Assembly (NCBI GenBank): GCA_009785115.1
Contig: WQWY01000001.1
Coordinates: 123,519-187,518, forward strand
DNA from: Micrococcales bacterium
Lineage (GTDB): Bacteria > Actinomycetota > Actinomycetes > Actinomycetales > Cellulomonadaceae
Direction of reading: 5' to 3'
DNA length: 64,000 nucleotides
Under the pieces are notes generated by a model. That model was not told the origin of the DNA. It ran no database searches and worked only from the letters and a program-made list of their open reading frames with translations. This document shows, piece by piece, positions 43,005 through 51,570 of this stretch. Within the stretch, counting starts at the first letter, position 1; each line of letters opens with the position of its first letter. A program made the translations under genes and the position numbers.

Positions 43005-44716
43005 GACACGCTCAGCCCCTCAGCCCTGCCCTCGGCATAGAGATACCGTTTGACCTTGCCCAGGCTCGTCCGCTCGAACGGCTCGTCGACCACCGTGGTC
43101 CAGAAGACGCGCCGGAACACCGGGACGGTCCGGTTGTATTCATCGACCAGCGCGTCGATCCGGGCCGATATCTCGTCGGGGCCCAGCCCCTCAGCCTCCG
43201 ACGACGGGTAGACGAGGGCCATGATTCCCTCACGGTCCGGCTCGTGGTGGCCCCTCACCAAGAGCGAGTCGACGAACGGGTGGTCCTGCAGAACCTGCTC
43301 GACCTCTTCGGGGTCGACGTTGTTCCCGTCGGAGAGGATGATCAACGACTTCAGCCGCCCGGTGATCGTCAACCAGCCGCGCGCGTCGAGGCTCCCCTTG
43401 TCGCCCGTCCGGAACCAGCCGTCGACGAACGCCGCCTGGGTGTCCTCGAGACGGTCGTAGCCGACCATGACGCTCCGGCCGCGCACGCAGACCTCGTCGT
43501 CGATGATCCGGACCTCCACCCCGGTGGCGGCCTTGCCCACCGTGCCCAGCCGCTTGGCACCCGGCACGTTCGCCGCGACGAGCGGGGAGCACTCGGTGAT
43601 CCCATAGCCCACCAGGACCTCGAGGCCCAGGTCGTCGAACCCGGTGATGTGCTCGGGGCTGAGGTAGGCGCCGCCCGAGACGATCGTGCGCAGCCTGCCC
43701 CCGAACGAGTCGTGCACGCTGCGGAACAACCGGCGTCGGACGTCGATCCCCAGCTTGCGCAGGAGGTTGCTGACCTTGATCGCCCGGCGCAGCGACGCGG
43801 CCCGCCCGGTCCGCTCGGCCTCGCGCCAGATCGCCCGGTGGAGCGCGACCACCACCATGGGCACGACGACCAGGATGTTCGGGCTGAACGCGGTGATGTC
43901 CCGGGCGAAACGGTGCGGACCGTCCCCGAAGCACACCGTCGCCCCCACCAGCAGGGCGCTCATCACCGAGGTGTTCAGCCCGTACAGGTGGTGCAGCGGC
44001 AGGACGGCGATGGTGACGAGGTCGTCCCCGATGCTGCGGACGAGGTCGGCACAGCCGGCGGCGTTGCTCACGATGTTGTCGTGGCTCAGGTGCACCAGCT
44101 TGGCGGTGCCGGCGGTGCCCGAGGTGAAGATCTTCAGCGCGAGGCCGTCCGGGCTCACCCGGCCCAGGTCGGCCAGGTCCCGGTCCGCGCCGTCGGCGGA
44201 GGCCTCCGCTGCGGCTGCGACCTGCCCCAGGTCCAAGGTCTTGATCCCAACCTCGGCCAGGCTGACGGCCAGCGTCGGGTCGTCCACGAGCACGACGCGA
44301 GCGCCGGCGCGGTCCAGCATCGCCGCGACGGTGGCCGGGGCGAGCTGGCCGTCGACAGGGACGGCGACCCTCCCCGAGCAGGCGAGCCCGAGGAAAGACA
44401 GGACCCACGGGTAGGAGGTGGCCCCGACGATGCCGACGCTCTGGGGCTGAGCGGCCTCCGGTGACGCTCCACCCAGGTTCGTGTCGCCCGAGCTCGTGTC
44501 GCCGGCGAGCATGTCGTCGAGAAGCCGGACCATCGCGTGGACGTACCGGCGCAGCTCGACGTACGAGACCGACCGGCTCTCACCGCCGACCCGGGCTGAC
44601 GTGCCCGCACCGCCGATCCGGAACGCCGTGCTCGCACCTCGACGGCGGACGGCGTCGTCGAGAAGCCTCGGGACCGAGTCGAGAGTCTCCAGGGCAGACG
44701 CGTCAGGGAAGGTCAT
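43001..44716 (-). CDS. Acyl-AMP ligase of the ANL superfamily
   Basis: 571 residues. The phosphate loop is IFTSGTAGTAKLVHLSHDN (about 196-214), followed by LPLHHLYGLN, a VGYGITECSPL motif (A5), the WFRTGDKGSLDARGWLTITGR hinge region and the C-terminal catalytic lysine in TSLGKVKRYLY. It resembles long-chain acyl-CoA/ACP synthetases more than amino-acid-activating domains. It lies between the ACP gene and the NRPS gene with ATGA overlaps on both sides, so the likely job is to adenylate a fatty acid and load it onto the ACP, as in lipopeptide lipoinitiation. Chain length cannot be read. Confidence 0.88.
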   Translation of the reverse strand: MTFPDASALETLDSVPRLLDDAVRRRGASTAFRIGGAGTSARVGGESRSVSYVELRRYVHAMVRLLDDMLAGDTSSGDTNLGGASPEAAQPQSVGIVGATSYPWVLSFLGLACSGRVAVPVDGQLAPATVAAMLDRAGARVVLVDDPTLAVSLAEVGIKTLDLGQVAAAAEASADGADRDLADLGRVSPDGLALKIFTSGTAGTAKLVHLSHDNIVSNAAGCADLVRSIGDDLVTIAVLPLHHLYGLNTSVMSALLVGATVCFGDGPHRFARDITAFSPNILVVVPMVVVALHRAIWREAERTGRAASLRRAIKVSNLLRKLGIDVRRRLFRSVHDSFGGRLRTIVSGGAYLSPEHITGFDDLGLEVLVGYGITECSPLVAANVPGAKRLGTVGKAATGVEVRIIDDEVCVRGRSVMVGYDRLEDTQAAFVDGWFRTGDKGSLDARGWLTITGRLKSLIILSDGNNVDPEEVEQVLQDHPFVDSLLVRGHHEPDREGIMALVYPSSEAEGLGPDEISARIDALVDEYNRTVPVFRRVFWTTVVDEPFERTSLGKVKRYLYAEGRAEGLSVS

Positions 44717-44973
44717 GGCGATCCCTCCACGGCACCGTCGTAGACCTGCTCGAGCGCAGCGACGACGTCCGCGACCGTCTGGGCGTGCATGAGGGACGAG
44801 ATGTCGATCTGGACCTGCATCTGCGACTCGAGCTGATCGAGGAGCGACATGTAGTCGTAGGAGCTCAGGCCGAGATCCTTCTGAAGGTGGCTGTCCAGGC
44901 TCACCGTGGGGCGCAGGTCCGGGCTAGAGTAGCTCCGGAATGCCTCGAGCACGTGCTGGTCTAGCATTGGCAT
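44713..44973 (-). CDS. Stand-alone acyl carrier protein
   Basis: 86 residues in the chosen form. The carrier motif is KDLGLSSYDYMSLL: the attachment serine is about residue 38 and the usual preceding Asp is Ser. Helix 2 continues as LLDQLESQMQVQIDISSL. First gene of the biosynthetic operon and overlapping the ligase gene (ATGA, with GGAGGG upstream). The start is uncertain: I chose ATG 44973 (MPMLDQ), with GGAAAAG before it; the frame is open to ATG 44997, which lacks an RBS. Confidence 0.82.
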   Translation of the reverse strand: MPMLDQHVLEAFRSYSSPDLRPTVSLDSHLQKDLGLSSYDYMSLLDQLESQMQVQIDISSLMHAQTVADVVAALEQVYDGAVEGSP

Positions 44974-44999
44974 GACTTTTCCGCTCTCACTCATCATCG

Positions 45000-45020
45000 C
45001 ATGTCACGATGCGCGACATG
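45000..45020. repeat. Inverted repeat before the ACP gene
   Basis: CATGTC (45000-45005) and GACATG (45015-45020) flank a 9-nt spacer 27 nt upstream of the chosen ACP start. It could be an operator or a small leader hairpin. Confidence 0.35.
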
Positions 45021-45128
45021 ACGGCGTGCTTGAACACACAGGAATCACGACGATGTCGATCGACCTGCTGATTGCCATGGCCAACTGCCGCCAGCTGTTA
45101 CGTCAGTCGCCTCTACGAGCTTCCCTGA

Positions 45129-45158
45129 TTTCTACACGGGCTCACCAGAGGAAGTCAA
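45129..45158 (-). promoter_or_regulatory. Probable promoter of the biosynthetic operon
   Basis: On the minus strand TTGACT (45153-45158) and TAGAAA (45129-45134) are 18 nt apart, giving a start near 45122 and a leader of about 150 nt. It lies in a visibly more A/T-rich 423-nt gap (44974-45396) that holds no supported gene. Confidence 0.55.
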
Positions 45159-45396
45159 GAGGCTTATCAGCATCCGAGCGGGTCGACGTCAGCGCTGGGT
45201 CATGCCACCAACGGCTTTTCCGCAACGGCAGATCACCCAGAAGAGCGCAAGGGTCTCCCTCTGAGCACACCGAGAGCTCTCCCTGATGAGCGACCGCCCG
45301 CACCCGTCGACGACGAGTCCAGGCATGCGAAACACCAGGTCACACCGACATCTGGGCGCATGGCACCCAGCACTCTTCGCTGTCGAGCACCCTCCG

Positions 45397-46278
45397 TCAG
45401 GCGACGGCGCGCTCGGCGGTCTCCACGACGTTGGCCAGCAGCATCGCCCTGGTCATCGGGCCGACGCCGCCCGGGTTGGGCGACACCCAGGCGGCGACGT
45501 CGCGCACGCCGGGGTCCACGTCACCGGCGACACGGGACTTGCCGGTGTCGGGGTCGGTCACGCGGGAGACCCCGACGTCGATCACCACGGCGCCAGGCTT
45601 GACCATGTCGGCGGTGACGATGCCGGGCACCCCTGCGGCGGCGATCACCACGTCGGCGGCGCGGGTGTGAGCGGCCAGGTCGCGGGTGCCGGTGTGGGTG
45701 AGGGTCACGGTGGCGTTGATCTGCCGACGGGTGAGCAGCAGGCCGATGGAGCGCCCGACGGTCACGCCTCGACCCACGACGGTGACGTCCTTGCCGCGCA
45801 GGTCGATCCCGTACCGGTCCAACAGCTCGACGATGCCGCGCGGGGTGCACGGCAGCGGTGTGGTGACCGGCTCGTTGACCCGCAGCACCAGGCGGCCCAG
45901 GTTGGTGGGGTGCAGGCCGTCGGCGTCCTTCGCGGGGTCGATCAGCTCGAGCACGCGCTGGGTGTCGATGCCCTTCGGCAGCGGCAGCTGGACGATGAAC
46001 CCTGTGCAGTCGGGGTTCTCGTTGAGCCGGTGCACCGCCGCCTCGATCTCGCCCTGGGTGGCGTCGGCGGGCAGGTCCTCACGGATCGAGGCCAGGCCCA
46101 CCTCGGCGCAGTCGCGGTGCTTGCCGGCGACGTAGAGCTGGGAACCTGGGTCGTCCCCGACGAGCAGCGTGCCCAGGCCGGGGCGCACCCCGGCGTCGGC
46201 CAGGGCGGCGAGCCTGATGGCGAGCTCGGACTTGATGGTGGCGGCGGTGGCCTTGCCGTCCAACAGCTGCGCGCTCAT
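45397..46278 (-). CDS. folD: Methylenetetrahydrofolate dehydrogenase/cyclohydrolase FolD
   Basis: 293 residues. Bifunctional enzyme converting 5,10-methylene-THF to 10-formyl-THF with NADP+. The catalytic lysine region is [16 protein letters not shown], the active-site loop [12 protein letters not shown], the Rossmann motif [16 protein letters not shown] and the C-terminal motif [18 protein letters not shown]. The ATG overlaps the glyA stop by one base (TGATG), so both are expressed from the glyA promoter and riboswitch. Confidence 0.95.
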   Translation of the reverse strand: MSAQLLDGKATAATIKSELAIRLAALADAGVRPGLGTLLVGDDPGSQLYVAGKHRDCAEVGLASIREDLPADATQGEIEAAVHRLNENPDCTGFIVQLPLPKGIDTQRVLELIDPAKDADGLHPTNLGRLVLRVNEPVTTPLPCTPRGIVELLDRYGIDLRGKDVTVVGRGVTVGRSIGLLLTRRQINATVTLTHTGTRDLAAHTRAADVVIAAAGVPGIVTADMVKPGAVVIDVGVSRVTDPDTGKSRVAGDVDPGVRDVAAWVSPNPGGVGPMTRAMLLANVVETAERAVA

Positions 46279-47561
46279 CAGAACTGCCTCAAGCCCTCGT
46301 AGAGCGGGAAGCCCGCGGCGAGCTTCGCGGTGCGGGCGCTCAGCGCGGCGACGTCGGCGGCCTCGCCAGCGACGAGCGCGGTGGCGATGACGTCGGCGAC
46401 CTCGGTGAACTGCTCGTCACCGAAGCCACGCGTGGCCAGCGCGGGGGTGCCGATGCGCAGCCCGGAGGTAACCATCGGCGGGCGGGGGTCGTTCGGCACC
46501 GCGTTGCGGTTCACCGTGATGCCGCACTCGTGCAGCAGGTCTTCAGCCTGCTTGCCGTCGATGGCCGCGTCACGCAGGTCGACCAGCACCAGGTGCACGT
46601 CGGTACCGCCAGACCGCACGGCGATCCCGGCCGCCGCGACGTCCGGCGCGGTCAGCCGCTCAGCGAGGATCTGGGCCCCCCGCACGGTGCGCTCCTGACG
46701 GTCGCGGAACTGAGGCGTCCCGGCGATCTTGAACGCGACGGCCTTGGCCGCGACCACGTGCATGAGCGGGCCGCCCTGCTGCCCGGGGAACACCGCCGAG
46801 TTGATCTTCTTCGCCAGGTCGGCGTCGTTGGTGAGGATGAACCCCGAGCGCGGGCCGCCGATCGTCTTGTGCACCGTCGAGGAGACCACGTGCGCGTGCG
46901 GCACCGGCGAGGGGTGCAGCCCGGCGGCGACCAGCCCGGCGAAGTGAGCCATGTCGACCCACAGGTAGGCGCCGACCTCGTCGGCGATCTCGCGGAACGC
47001 CGCGAAGTCCAGCTGCCGCGGGTACGCGGACCACCCGGCGATGATGACCTTGGGCTTGTGCTCGTGAGCGAGCGCCCGCACCTGGTCCATGTCGACCAGC
47101 GACGTGGACGGGTCCACCCCGTAGGCGACGATGTCGTACAGCCGCCCGGAGAAGTTGATCTTCATGCCGTGGGTCAGGTGCCCGCCCTGGTCCAGCGCCA
47201 GGCCGAGCACCGTGTCGCCAGGACGGGCGATCGCGTGCAGCACGGCGGCGTTGGCGGTCGCGCCCGAGTGCGGCTGGACGTTGGCGAACTGCGCCCCGAA
47301 CAGCTCCTTGGCACGCTCGATGGCGATCGTCTCGGCGACGTCGACCACCTCGCAGCCGCCGTAGTACCGCCGGCCGGGGTACCCCTCGGCGTACTTGTTG
47401 GTCAGCACCGAGCCCTGCGCCTGGAGCACAGCACGGGGCACGAAGTTCTCGCTGGCGATCATCTCCAGCGTCTGCTGCTGCCGGGCCAGCTCACCGTCGA
47501 GGACGGCGGCGATCTGGGGATCGAGGGTCTCGATGCCCTGGTTCATCAGGTCGTCGATCAT
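46278..47561 (-). CDS. glyA: Serine hydroxymethyltransferase
   Basis: 427-residue PLP enzyme converting serine and THF to glycine and 5,10-methylene-THF. The PLP lysine lies in [17 protein letters not shown]; other family stretches are [32 protein letters not shown] and [20 protein letters not shown]. The ATG at 47561 has AGGAGG 7 nt upstream; the frame extends seven codons further without an RBS. It is preceded by a ZTP riboswitch and co-transcribed with folD. Confidence 0.95.
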   Translation of the reverse strand: MIDDLMNQGIETLDPQIAAVLDGELARQQQTLEMIASENFVPRAVLQAQGSVLTNKYAEGYPGRRYYGGCEVVDVAETIAIERAKELFGAQFANVQPHSGATANAAVLHAIARPGDTVLGLALDQGGHLTHGMKINFSGRLYDIVAYGVDPSTSLVDMDQVRALAHEHKPKVIIAGWSAYPRQLDFAAFREIADEVGAYLWVDMAHFAGLVAAGLHPSPVPHAHVVSSTVHKTIGGPRSGFILTNDADLAKKINSAVFPGQQGGPLMHVVAAKAVAFKIAGTPQFRDRQERTVRGAQILAERLTAPDVAAAGIAVRSGGTDVHLVLVDLRDAAIDGKQAEDLLHECGITVNRNAVPNDPRPPMVTSGLRIGTPALATRGFGDEQFTEVADVIATALVAGEAADVAALSARTAKLAAGFPLYEGLRQF

Positions 47562-47615
47562 GCAGGAGCCTCCTGGCGTCAAGGCGACCGCGCGCGGTCA
47601 GGTGGTGTGACCTGG

Positions 47616-47726
47616 GCCCAGGCGTCCGACCCGTGGTTCTGCTGCCTCGCGTCGCTCCCCGGTGGTGACCCACCCTGTACGTGGCCCACCCACGAGGGGT
47701 GCCCACGACGCGCCAGTCGCGACAGG
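47616..47726 (-). promoter_or_regulatory. ZTP/ZMP riboswitch (pfl motif) controlling glyA-folD
   Basis: The minus strand carries the conserved pfl-motif elements in order: GTCGCGACTGGCG at the 5' end, ACCACCGGGGAGCGACG in the middle and GGACGCCTGGGC at the 3' end, with GGCG/CGCC able to pair as the closing stem. ZTP riboswitches sense ZTP/ZMP, which accumulates when 10-formyl-THF is short, and commonly regulate glyA, folD and related genes. Downstream, GACCGCGCGCGGTC and an SD-containing self-complementary AGGAGGCTCCT could serve as expression platform, so either termination or translational control is possible. Confidence 0.88.
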
Positions 47727-47730
47727 CCTC

Positions 47731-47736
47731 AGCCTA
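47731..47736 (-). promoter_or_regulatory. -10 element TAGGCT of the glyA-folD transcript
   Basis: TAGGCT on the minus strand places the transcript start near 47724, exactly at the 5' edge of the riboswitch aptamer, giving a leader of about 163 nt. Confidence 0.5.
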
Positions 47737-47762
47737 GCAACCGGCGCGACCCGTTCTGTCTC

Positions 47763-48257
47763 TCACGCCGGGTCGGGCTCCTCGCCCAGCATCCGGCGCA
47801 GGTAGGCGTAGGTGAGGTCGCCGACGCTCTGGTCGTGCTGGTGCTCGTAGCCCTTGCTGGCGTAGAAGGCGATGTTCTGCACCGAGTCCCGGCCGGTGAA
47901 CACCCAGACCTCCTTGGTGCCTTCGGGCAGGCGCGGCACGATCTCCACCAGGAGCCGCGACCCGATGCCCTTGCCCTGGAGATCGGGAGCGACGGCGAAC
48001 CGGCCGAGCGTGGCCTTGCCGTCCTCGAGCAGCACCCGGATCGACCCGGCGAGCCGCGACCCGACCCAGGCGCCGAGCGTCACCACGTCCGGACGCGCGA
48101 GGTCTTCCTTCAGCTCGTCGAACGTCTGGGTGAGCGGCGGGATGTGCGGGTCGTCGTACTGCTGAGCCTCCGTCACGAAGGCGGCACGGCGCAGGGTGAA
48201 CAGCTCACCGGCGTCGGCAACGGTGACGGTACGGACCTCGATGTCGGCGGACGTCAT
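47763..48257 (-). CDS. GNAT-family N-acetyltransferase
   Basis: 164-residue acetyltransferase of unknown substrate. The acetyl-CoA-binding motif is LGRFAVAPDLQGKGIGSRLLVEIV (Q-x-x-G-x-G as QGKGIG), followed by VWVFTGRDSVQNIAFYASKGYEH. The chosen ATG 48257 follows a GACGAT element by 7 nt; ATG 48266 is an alternative. It is divergent from purU and reads toward, but is separate from, the glyA promoter. Confidence 0.85.
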   Translation of the reverse strand: MTSADIEVRTVTVADAGELFTLRRAAFVTEAQQYDDPHIPPLTQTFDELKEDLARPDVVTLGAWVGSRLAGSIRVLLEDGKATLGRFAVAPDLQGKGIGSRLLVEIVPRLPEGTKEVWVFTGRDSVQNIAFYASKGYEHQHDQSVGDLTYAYLRRMLGEEPDPA

Positions 48258-48483
48258 GGCCACCATCGTCGCAGGCGTCGACGCGGGACCTCGCCGTGTC
48301 GCACACCAAGCTTCGGCGCTCGTGTCTGTGGAGAGCGGACGCCTGTCCCTCGTCTCGTGCGCGAGCCCTTCGCCGCGACGGCGTCTGCGACCTGATCCCC
48401 TCGTGGTGTGCGAGATCGGCGCCCGGCGGAGCGCGGCCTCCGCGCGGCTGCCCTGTCCGCTCGTCGGTCGAGGCAGAGCGCAC

Positions 48484-48489
48484 TAGCCT
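48484..48489 (+). promoter_or_regulatory. -10 element TAGCCT, leaderless-type promoter of purU
   Basis: TAGCCT is followed by 8 nt and the GTG at 48498. Confidence 0.6.
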
Positions 48490-48497
48490 CGAAGACC

Positions 48498-49391
48498 GTG
48501 CCCACCGTCGCGACACCTCAGCACAGCCCCGCCCACGACGCTCCTGCCGTTGGCGAGCTGGTGCTGACCCTCTCCTGCCCCGACCGGCCCGGCATCGTCG
48601 CCGCGGTGGCCAGCACGCTGGCCGACCTGAGGTCGAACATCATCGAGTCGCAGCAGTTCGGCGACGCCGACACGGGTCTGTTCTTCATGCGGGTGCACCT
48701 CACCGCACCGGCGTCCGCTGCCGCGCTGCGTGAGGCGCTGGCGGCCACCGCTCAGCGATTCTCGATGTCGTGGCGGCTCGACGTCGCGGGCCGCCCGCTG
48801 CGCACCCTGGTCATGGTCTCCACCGCCGCGCACTGTCTGAACGACCTGGCCTTCCGCACCCGGGAAGAGGCGTTGCCGATCGACATCGTCGCCGTGGTGT
48901 CCAACCACACGGTGCTGGAACCGATGGCCAGGTTCTACGGCATCGACTTCCACCACATCCCGGTCACGCCGAGCACCAAGCCGGAGGCCGAGGCGGCACT
49001 CCTAGAGCTGGCCGAGAACCTGGGCATCGAGCTGGTGGTGCTCGCCCGCTACATGCAGGTGCTCTCCCCCGACCTGTGCCGCACGCTGACCGGGCGGGCG
49101 ATCAACATCCACCACTCGTTCTTGCCCAGCTTCAAGGGTGCCCGCCCCTACGCCCAGGCCCACGACCGCGGGGTCAAGCTGATCGGCGCCACCGCGCACT
49201 ACGTGACCGCCGAGCTGGACGAGGGCCCGATCATCGAGCAGGACGTCGAGCGCGTCGACCACACCCGCGCGGTGACCGACCTGGTGCGGCTCGGCCAAGA
49301 CGTCGAGCGCCGCACCCTCGCCCGGGCGGTGCGCTGGCACGCTGAGCACCGGGTGCTCCTTGACGGCCACCGCACCGTCGTCTTCCGCTGA
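48498..49391 (+). CDS. purU: Formyltetrahydrofolate deformylase PurU
   Basis: 297 residues. Hydrolyses 10-formyl-THF to formate and THF, balancing one-carbon pools. The N-terminal ACT domain (about 17-95) begins LTLSCPDRPGIVAAVASTLADLRSNIIESQQFGD. The formyltransferase domain has VVSNH, ARYMQVLSPDL, INIHHSFLPSFKGARPYAQAHDRGVKLIGATAHYV and the catalytic Asp region LDEGPIIEQDVERVDH. It is close to glyA-folD, which act on the same pool. Confidence 0.93.
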   Translation: MPTVATPQHSPAHDAPAVGELVLTLSCPDRPGIVAAVASTLADLRSNIIESQQFGDADTGLFFMRVHLTAPASAAALREALAATAQRFSMSWRLDVAGRPLRTLVMVSTAAHCLNDLAFRTREEALPIDIVAVVSNHTVLEPMARFYGIDFHHIPVTPSTKPEAEAALLELAENLGIELVVLARYMQVLSPDLCRTLTGRAINIHHSFLPSFKGARPYAQAHDRGVKLIGATAHYVTAELDEGPIIEQDVERVDHTRAVTDLVRLGQDVERRTLARAVRWHAEHRVLLDGHRTVVFR

Positions 49392-49398
49392 CCTTCCC

Positions 49399-49668
49399 TC
49401 ACGCCTTCTTGAGGGCGTCCAGCCGGGCAGCCAGGCCGTCGGCGGCGTCGACGTCGATCTCGACCAGCTTGTCCCGGCTGGTCGCGCCGGAGAGCAGCCG
49501 GACGTGACGGCGGCGCACGCCGAGAGCATCGGCCAGAGCTGTCAGGGCGGCCTCCGTCGCGGCCCCGTCGACGGCACGTGCGGACACCGCGACCACCAGC
49601 CGGTCGCCGTAGACGCCGGCCGCCCGGGTGCGCGAGGCACCCGGGCGGACTCGGATCGGGACCTTCAC
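49399..49668 (-). CDS. DUF167/YggU family protein
   Basis: 89 residues from a GTG at 49668 (VKVPIRVRPGASRTRAAGVYGDRLVVAVSARAVDG...). The RVRPGAS opening and the later ALTALADALGV and LLSGATSRDKLVEID stretches are the DUF167 pattern. Function unknown. It converges with purU, and the gap to mdh upstream is 50 nt. Confidence 0.75.
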   Translation of the reverse strand: MKVPIRVRPGASRTRAAGVYGDRLVVAVSARAVDGAATEAALTALADALGVRRRHVRLLSGATSRDKLVEIDVDAADGLAARLDALKKA

Positions 49669-49718
49669 GTCGTGTCCGTGAGGTCTCGGCTCAGACCAGG
49701 CCGATCGGATCGGGTGGC

Positions 49719-50816
<1,098 letters not shown>

Positions 50817-50885
50817 TCACTCCGAGAAGAACCGCCATCCTGCTTGAGCGATCAGAAGCGGTCGGGCCAAGTCGTCGCCTCAGAG

Positions 50886-50920
50886 GCGCTTGGCAGCTCT
50901 TGGCAAGGATTGCCAAGCGC
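50886..50920. promoter_or_regulatory. Operator of the parDE module, three CTTGGCA half-sites
   Basis: CTTGGCA occurs at 50889-50895 and 50899-50905, and its reverse complement TGCCAAG at 50911-50917. The outer pair extends to a perfect 10-nt arm (GCGCTTGGCA with TGCCAAGCGC). It ends 14 nt before the antitoxin ATG, as expected for autoregulation by a ribbon-helix-helix antitoxin. Confidence 0.65.
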
Positions 50921-50934
50921 CCTGCCCTGGTGCC

Positions 50935-51183
50935 ATGGCCACCACGATGAACGTCTCGCTCCCCGAGAGCCTGAAGGACTTCGTCGACGAGCGGGTGGAC
51001 GCCGACGGCTACAGCTCGTCCAGCGAGTACGTCCGCGCGCTGATCCGCCGGGAGCGCGACCGGACACGGCTGCGTGACCTGCTGCTGGAGGGCGCGGCAT
51101 CGCCACTGACCGGACCGGTGACCTCCGAGCACTTCGAGGAGCTGCGCGAACGCGTGCGGACTGCGAGCGCGACGAAGACGTGA
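50935..51183 (+). CDS. ParD-like ribbon-helix-helix antitoxin
   Basis: 82 residues. The N-terminal DNA-binding fold reads MNVSLPESLKDFVDERVDADGYSSSSEYVRALIRRE, the ParD/CopG-like pattern. The C-terminal half (LLEGAASPLTGPVTSEHFEELRERV) would wrap the toxin. Stop and toxin start overlap by GTGA. It follows an operator with three half-sites. Confidence 0.85.
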   Translation: MATTMNVSLPESLKDFVDERVDADGYSSSSEYVRALIRRERDRTRLRDLLLEGAASPLTGPVTSEHFEELRERVRTASATKT

Positions 51184-51503
51184 GCCCGCTCCCGCTCCGT
51201 GTGCGCGACAACGCGCTCCACGACGTGACCGACACCCTCGACCACTACGTGGACCAGGGCACAGAGGCGGCAGCCTACGGTCTGGTCGACGCCCTGGAGA
51301 AGGCCTGCACGACCATCGCCGAACACCCGGCGATCGGGTCGCGGCGTCACGGCGAAGCGTTGGGCATCGACGGTCTGCGCACCTGGCCGGTCGAGGGCTT
51401 CCCGTTCTCCGTCTTCTACGTCGAACGACACGACGAGGTCGAGGTCTGGCGGGTGCTTCACATGCGCCGCGACATCCCTACGACCCTCGATAGCCTCGCC
51501 TGA
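51180..51503 (+). CDS. ParE/RelE-superfamily toxin
   Basis: 107 residues: LRVRDNALHDVTDTLDHYVDQG at the start, AIGSRRHGEALGIDGLRTWPVEGFPFSVFYVERHDEVEVWRVLHMRRDIPTTL at the end, the ParE fold pattern. ParE toxins usually act on DNA gyrase. It lies directly upstream of the cas operon on the same strand, 67 nt before cas3. Confidence 0.85.
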   Translation: MSPLPLRVRDNALHDVTDTLDHYVDQGTEAAAYGLVDALEKACTTIAEHPAIGSRRHGEALGIDGLRTWPVEGFPFSVFYVERHDEVEVWRVLHMRRDIPTTLDSLA

Positions 51504-51556
51504 ACTGTGGGCGAGTGAGGTACCCACGCACAACCATGATCGATGCCTTACCGGCG

Positions 51557-51562
51557 TAGCGT
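51557..51562 (+). promoter_or_regulatory. -10 element TAGCGT, leaderless-type promoter of the cas operon
   Basis: TAGCGT is followed by 8 nt and the GTG at 51571. No consensus -35 was found, so the promoter may be weak. Confidence 0.5.
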
Positions 51563-51570
51563 GCTGTCAG

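Noticed and set aside
44972..45286. 104-codon + strand frame in the biosynthetic operon's upstream gap
   Set aside because: No RBS, no recognisable fold, and it overlaps the minus-strand promoter region.
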